Shown here piece by piece: positions 12,691-15,872 of a DNA stretch of 15,872 nt. The position numbers and the translations under genes are program-made. The stretch comes from Candidatus Saccharimonadota bacterium. Its GTDB lineage: Bacteria > Patescibacteriota > Saccharimonadia > Saccharimonadales > Saccharimonadaceae. Location of the stretch: the NCBI GenBank assembly GCA_009777365.1, contig WRLZ01000003.1, positions 1 through 15,872 on the forward strand, written 5' to 3'. Below the pieces are notes generated by a model. It searched no databases, was not told where the DNA came from, and was given only the letters and a program-made list of their open reading frames with translations. Position 1 is the first letter of the stretch. Each line of letters starts with the position of its first letter.

Positions 12691-12761
12691 GTAATTCCAA
12701 AAGTGTGGTCCTGAAATTACTCTTAAAGGGCCTCTGCTTACGCTTTGGCGCTTTGCTCCCG

Positions 12762-13940
12762 CTAACAATTATATTGTAGCATATTACTTGCAAGAAGTAT
12801 ATCTCGGGTTTTCAGATAGTGGTGGTTGCTTGCTAGGGATTCGTAGGGGTTGTGGCGAAGGAATTTGTAGAAGTCGTGGATCAGGAAGAAGTTTGCTAGG
12901 GATTCAAACAGTTTCGGATCGAGGTCTATTTGGCTCTGGCCACGCTTGTTGTATCCTGATTCTATGAGGTACTTGAAAATCTTTTTTGGGGGTTTGCTGG
13001 GGACGTCGACGAGGAGGAAGGCGAAGGAGCGGGCGAGGTCTAGGGTTGGGTGGCCTAGGGCGGCTTTTTCGAAGTCGATGATGCCTGAGAGATGTACAGA
13101 ACCTACACGCCAGCAACTCAGACAAGATAACTCCAAGCGTACAGCGTCGTCCGCACCCGTCGCTACGGGGCGGACGCGCTTCTCTCTCAAGCTGCCGCTT
13201 TCCGAGATGCCGCTTGGAGTTGATTCGCCCAAGTCAACCTCAAATTCGACTTCTGCGCCTTCGGAGCGGCCGATCCAGTTTTTCTGGGCTTCTTTGACGC
13301 CGGATGGCCAGTCGAGGGAGTCGACGTCGCCCAAGAGTTGGTCGGCGTAGGCTGTGATTTTGAAGAACCATTGGTTCATGCGGCGTTTTTCGACTTGGCA
13401 TTTGCAGCGCCAGCAGAGGCCGTCTTCGACTTGTTCGTTGGCGAGGACGGTTTTGTCATTTGGGCACCACCATTGGAGGTTTTCAGCGCGATAGACTAGG
13501 CCGCGTTCATAGAGTTTCTTGAAAATCCATTGGGTCCAGCGGTAATATTCGGGGTCGGAAGTGAGGATTTCCCTGCTCCAGTCGATGGAAACGCCCATGC
13601 GCTTGAATTGGCGCTTGAAGTTGGTGACGTTTTCGATTGTTACTTCTTGGGGGCTTTTGCCGGTTTTGATGGCGTAGTTTTCGGTCGGCATGCCGAAGTT
13701 GTCCCAGCCCATTGGGTTTAAGACGTTGTGGCCGCTTTGGCGGTAGAATCGGGCCATGGCGTCGACGATGGCGTAGACTTTGGCGTGGCCGGCGTGGAGG
13801 CCGGCGGCGGAAGGATATGGGAATTGTCCGGCGACGTATTTTTTGGGTTTTGGGTCAAAATCTTTAGCTTTGAAGGTTTCTTTGTCTTCCCAGATTTTTT
13901 GCCATTTTGGTTCAATGTTGCTTGGATTGTACCGTTTCAT
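12762..13940 (-). CDS. Chimeric ORF: LeuRS N-terminus fused to APH-like kinase tail
   Basis: Residues 1 to about 236 are a clean leucyl-tRNA synthetase N-terminus: PYPSAAGLHAGH (41-52, the HIGH motif is HAGH), NPMGWDNFGMPTENYAIK (75-92), WFFKITAYADQLL (191-203), NWIGRSEGAEVEFEV (221-235). LeuRS then stops at the beginning of the editing domain: no KMSKS, anticodon-binding or C-terminal domain. Residues 240-271 come from a 93-bp palindromic insert. From about 284 to 392 the sequence is the C-terminus of an aminoglycoside-phosphotransferase/choline-kinase-like protein: GIIDFEKAALGHPTLDLA has the metal-binding DxE and D..LA features, but the kinase N-lobe and catalytic HxD loop are missing. Neither activity should be complete. 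It may be a fused remnant of two genes, or an assembly join. An ATG with AAGGAG upstream and a promoter at 14061-14089 remain. Confidence 0.75.
   Translation of the reverse strand: MKRYNPSNIEPKWQKIWEDKETFKAKDFDPKPKKYVAGQFPYPSAAGLHAGHAKVYAIVDAMARFYRQSGHNVLNPMGWDNFGMPTENYAIKTGKSPQEVTIENVTNFKRQFKRMGVSIDWSREILTSDPEYYRWTQWIFKKLYERGLVYRAENLQWWCPNDKTVLANEQVEDGLCWRCKCQVEKRRMNQWFFKITAYADQLLGDVDSLDWPSGVKEAQKNWIGRSEGAEVEFEVDLGESTPSGISESGSLREKRVRPVATGADDAVRLELSCLSCWRVGSVHLSGIIDFEKAALGHPTLDLARSFAFLLVDVPSKPPKKIFKYLIESGYNKRGQSQIDLDPKLFESLANFFLIHDFYKFLRHNPYESLASNHHYLKTRDILLASNMLQYNC
12768..12778 (-). promoter_or_regulatory. Possible promoter of the nucleotidyltransferase-thyA operon
   Basis: On the minus strand TGcTACAAT (-10 at 12773-12778), immediately followed by TATAAT (12768-12773), lies in the last codons of the chimeric ORF. 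No good -35 is seen. It would give a leader of about 100 nt for the nucleotidyltransferase gene. Confidence 0.45.
13129..13221. repeat. 93-bp palindromic insert in the LeuRS/kinase ORF
   Basis: Perfect 11-bp terminal inverted repeats (AACTCCAAGCG, 13129-13139, and its complement, 13211-13221) enclose a strong internal hairpin: GTCCGC-a-CCCGT, loop CGCT, then ACGGG-GCGGAC (13149-13175). GAT flanks both sides (13126-13128 and 13222-13224), a possible 3-bp target duplication. Its length, 31 codons, keeps the reading frame open. Confidence 0.75.
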
Positions 13941-13991
13941 TTTATAGAATCTCCTTAGTTAGATAAATTATTTTCGTTCGCGATAAAATTA

Positions 13992-14054
13992 TTAATAGAA
14001 ATAGAATGCCCCTTTGGGCAAGACGAGGGTGAAAATGGAGATTGTTTGATTCAT
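13992..14054 (-). CDS. Possible leaderless 20-aa leader peptide before the LeuRS-like ORF
   Basis: An ATG lies exactly 6 bp after the -10, so transcription would start at or next to its first base. The frame encodes MNQTISIFTLVLPKGAFYFY then TAA, 51 bp before the downstream ORF. A small GCCC/GGGGC hairpin followed by a U-rich stretch overlaps its second half. It contains two Leu codons (CTC, TTG), so leucine attenuation is not obvious; F and Y dominate the end. Confidence 0.35.
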   Translation of the reverse strand: MNQTISIFTLVLPKGAFYFY

Positions 14055-14060
14055 GTTTGT

Positions 14061-14089
14061 ATTGTATCATGTTTGTCTTGATTTTTCAA
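14061..14089 (-). promoter_or_regulatory. Promoter of the LeuRS-like ORF
   Basis: On the minus strand a -35 TTGAAA (14084-14089) and an extended -10 TGaTACAAT (-10 at 14061-14066) are 17 bp apart. The downstream leader of about 110 nt contains a 20-codon ORF and AAGGAG before the ATG at 13940. Confidence 0.65.
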
Positions 14090-14102
14090 TAAAGCTCAAG
14101 AT

Positions 14103-14130
14103 AAAACACCCTAAGCTGCTAGGGTGTTTT
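14103..14130 (-). terminator. Terminator of the ABC transporter operon
   Basis: AAAACACCCTA (14103-14113) pairs perfectly with TAGGGTGTTTT (14120-14130) around a 6-nt loop. On the minus strand the stem is followed by a T run. It lies about 30 bp after the permease stop and separates that operon from the LeuRS-like promoter. Confidence 0.85.
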
Positions 14131-14161
14131 GTGCGAAAAAGCTTCTTGTTACTACTGGTGG

Positions 14162-15079
14162 TTATTCTGTTCTGAGGGCTTCGACGGGGTCGAGTTTGGC
14201 GGCTTTGCGAGCTGGGAACCAACCAGATAGGACGGCGACGATGACGAGGCTGGCGATGAGGATGAGGGCTTGGAAGATGTTGATTTGGAGGAGGCGGGTG
14301 GATGGGTCGCTTAGCTCGAGGAATGAAGCAAAGAGAGGGTTGGCAAGAGTAATGAGCCAAGCGATGACTACGCCGATGAGACCACCGAGGAAGCCGATCC
14401 AAGCGGCTTCGTAGCGGAAGAGGCGGGCAATATCGCGGCGGCGCATGCCGAGGGCGCGCATGAGGCCGATTTCGCGGGTGCGTTCGAGGACGGAGATGTA
14501 TTGCGTGTTGATGACGCCGAAGATTGAAGCTAGGACTGCAAGAGCGCCGAAGCCAATGAGGCCCCACTGGGCGACGTTGATGGATTGCATGGTACCTTCG
14601 CGGCGATCCCATTCAGATTGGATAAAAAATGTCACAAAGCCCAGGTCTTCAAGGGTTCTACTGATTGCTATTGATGTTTCATCAATACTACTCCTGCCTT
14701 CATGCTTGGCACGAACGACAACCGAGTAGGCGCAATCTGTTTCGTTGCCGTCTTCATCGGTCATTGTTCCATATCTGCTATCGAAAAACACCTCTTCAAC
14801 TTGCTCAAGGCTTTCTAGTTTTTCAATTTCTGGGGCACAGAACATGTCATATTCTTCTGTTTCTGGGTTCATGCCACCTGCATGAACCGTCATATCACGA
14901 GGGCTGATGCCGCTGTTTTCCATTTGTTTAGTGATCATATCACGACCGCCGTTGCCGGCGGCAAGGGCGAGGCAGATGGTGGTGGCGCCAACGGCGATGG
15001 CGAGGGAGGTTAGGATGGTGCGGCCTCGCGATTGTTTGAGGTTGCGGCGGGCGCGGTTTATTAGATCAATTCGTTTCAT
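14162..15079 (-). CDS. ABC transporter permease (MacB/FtsX type), short form
   Basis: The 305-aa membrane protein has four predicted helices: about 19-43 (RTILTSLAIAVGATTICLAL), 170-193 (WGLIGFGALAVLASIFGVIN), 226-247 (AAWIGFLGGLIGVVIAWLIT) and 268-290 (IFQALILIASLVIVAVLSGW). The typical MacB/FtsX segment ISVLERTREIGLMRALGMRRRDI (about 195-217) and the end GWFPARKAAKLDPVEALRTE are clear. The outside domain between helices 1 and 2 is about 125 residues, shorter than usual, and the protein is about 100 residues below the family norm, so an internal loss is possible. It overlaps the ATPase gene by ATGA, showing coupled translation of one transporter. The substrate (lipoprotein, peptide or lipid) cannot be told. 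Confidence 0.88.
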   Translation of the reverse strand: MKRIDLINRARRNLKQSRGRTILTSLAIAVGATTICLALAAGNGGRDMITKQMENSGISPRDMTVHAGGMNPETEEYDMFCAPEIEKLESLEQVEEVFFDSRYGTMTDEDGNETDCAYSVVVRAKHEGRSSIDETSIAISRTLEDLGFVTFFIQSEWDRREGTMQSINVAQWGLIGFGALAVLASIFGVINTQYISVLERTREIGLMRALGMRRRDIARLFRYEAAWIGFLGGLIGVVIAWLITLANPLFASFLELSDPSTRLLQINIFQALILIASLVIVAVLSGWFPARKAAKLDPVEALRTE

Positions 15080-15867
15080 GACTTAGCTCCTTTATGTGAC
15101 GGGTCCTGTCGGCCGTTTCCCCCAGAAAAGGTCGACAAGTTTGCGACTTTTCTGGTGGCCCCCCTCCGGCCGCCACCCGTCATTAAAAGACCATCTTTTT
15201 CTATCTTCTCGACTTGGCCGTCGCTGATGTGGATTTGCATGTCGCATTTGGTTGCTAGGGCTTCGTCGTGGGTGACGATGATGAGGGTGGTGCCGTTCTT
15301 TTTGTTGTATGAGAAAAGTAGCTTTTCGATTTGGTCGCCGGTTGTTGTGTCGAGGTTGCCAGTGGGTTCATCGGCGAAGAGGATTCGGGGGTTGTCTACG
15401 ATGGCGCGGGCGATGGCGAGGCGTTGTTTTTGGCCGCCGGAGAGGTTGCGTGCAAGCTCGTGACGCTTGTCGGATAGGTCGACGGCTTTTAGGGCTTTGT
15501 CTATGGCGGATTGGCGTTCGGCATGGGAGATGTCGTTGATTTCAAGTGGCAGGCCGACGTTATTGGAGCAGGTTTCGTTGCCGCTGACGAAGAAGCTTTG
15601 GAAAACAAAGCTCATTTCGCTGGCGCGGAAGTCGTCGATTTTGTTTTCGGGCCACTCTAGGATGTTTTGTCCGTCGATGATGATTTCGCCCTGCTCTGGT
15701 CGGTCGAGTCCGGAGATGACGTGCATTAGGGTGGATTTGCCCGAGCCGCTTCGACCGACGATAGCGACGCTGGTGCCATCAGGGATCTCGAAACTGACGT
15801 CTCTGAGCGCCGTGAAGGTATTACCCTTGGTGCCGTAGATTTTTGTGATATTTTTTACTTTTATCAT
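15076..15867 (-). CDS. ABC transporter ATP-binding protein (MacB/LolD type)
   Basis: The 263-aa ATPase powers the permease encoded by the overlapping downstream gene. Walker A is GRSGSGKST (38-46), the Q-loop FVFQSFF, the signature LSGGQKQR (about 143-150), Walker B ILFADEP and the H-loop THD. The normal domain ends near DGQVEKIEKDG (about 226). The last ~35 residues (TGGGRRGATRKVANLSTF, GGNGRQDPSHKGAKS) are not part of the family and are encoded by an 86-bp palindromic sequence (15097-15182). The ATG at 15865-15867 is preceded by AGGAA at the window edge; any promoter lies outside. LolD/MacB-like proteins are usually 220-230 aa, so the tail is an addition. Confidence 0.92.
   Translation of the reverse strand: MIKVKNITKIYGTKGNTFTALRDVSFEIPDGTSVAIVGRSGSGKSTLMHVISGLDRPEQGEIIIDGQNILEWPENKIDDFRASEMSFVFQSFFVSGNETCSNNVGLPLEINDISHAERQSAIDKALKAVDLSDKRHELARNLSGGQKQRLAIARAIVDNPRILFADEPTGNLDTTTGDQIEKLLFSYNKKNGTTLIIVTHDEALATKCDMQIHISDGQVEKIEKDGLLMTGGGRRGATRKVANLSTFSGGNGRQDPSHKGAKS
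15097..15182. repeat. 86-bp palindromic sequence at the 3' end of the ABC ATPase gene
   Basis: TGACGGGT (15097-15104) pairs with ACCCGTCA (15175-15182). Inside, CGGCCG occurs on both sides and CCAGAAAAGGTCG (15122-15134) pairs with CGACTTTTCTGG (15144-15155) with one bulge around a 9-nt loop. It encodes residues 229-257, beyond the end of the conserved ATPase domain, and keeps the frame to the ATGA junction with the permease. Confidence 0.7.
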
Positions 15868-15872
15868 TTCCT

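Noticed and set aside
1-15872. CRISPR arrays, tRNA and rRNA genes
   Set aside because: No regularly spaced direct repeats and no tRNA-like arm pattern or rRNA sequence was found by eye on either strand.

Overview
The window looks like chromosomal DNA of a small-genome bacterium of the Patescibacteria/CPR type, most likely Saccharibacteria (TM7). This is an inference from the style of the genes (compact operons, a secE-nusG pair, a CPR-like LeuRS N-terminus, FGE-like surface-protein debris). No rRNA or other decisive marker is present. Host genes favour G-ending codons. A 3.8-kb block at 4453-8290 differs in style and resembles mobile elements of Firmicutes.

Layout. 1-111 is an exact inverted copy of 4453-4563, the recombinase-proximal end of the mobile element, so a second element end (13 recombinase codons plus stop) touches the left edge. 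199-681 is an unknown conserved-looking gene, read from a promoter that makes it nearly leaderless. Convergent to it lie a secreted HNH nuclease (693-1451) and an FAD/NAD oxidoreductase lacking the redox cysteines (1454-2881). A G-rich intergenic region with divergent promoters separates these from secE (3250-3504) and nusG (3517-4164), which end in a strong terminator. 4453-8290 is a small integrative element: a large serine recombinase, a TnpW-like protein, tiny ORFs, one 76-aa cargo gene and about 0.8 kb of hairpin-rich non-coding DNA. It splits an FGE-like (C-type-lectin-fold) coding remnant whose two halves join in frame when the element is removed. A GT4 glycosyltransferase unit (8321-9665) follows, with a second FGE-like remnant immediately behind it.

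The rest is read on the minus strand. A tight operon (12660 to 9865) encodes a HxGH-type nucleotidyltransferase with an altered motif, a HIT protein, a two-domain dCMP deaminase and thymidylate synthase; the last two give dCMP to dUMP to dTMP. Upstream is a chimeric ORF joining the first ~236 residues of LeuRS to the tail of an APH-like kinase. A MacB-type ABC transporter (ATPase and short permease) closes the window.

Most interesting signals: (1) three 64-93-bp palindromic sequences lying in frame inside different ORFs (deaminase linker, LeuRS/kinase junction, ABC ATPase tail), reminiscent of Rickettsia palindromic elements; (2) the element's predicted attP, a near-perfect palindrome with a self-complementary AT centre, together with two inverted element ends; (3) FGE-like 'tail cassettes' bracketing a glycosyltransferase unit; (4) the LeuRS-kinase chimera with a leaderless 20-codon ORF in its leader.
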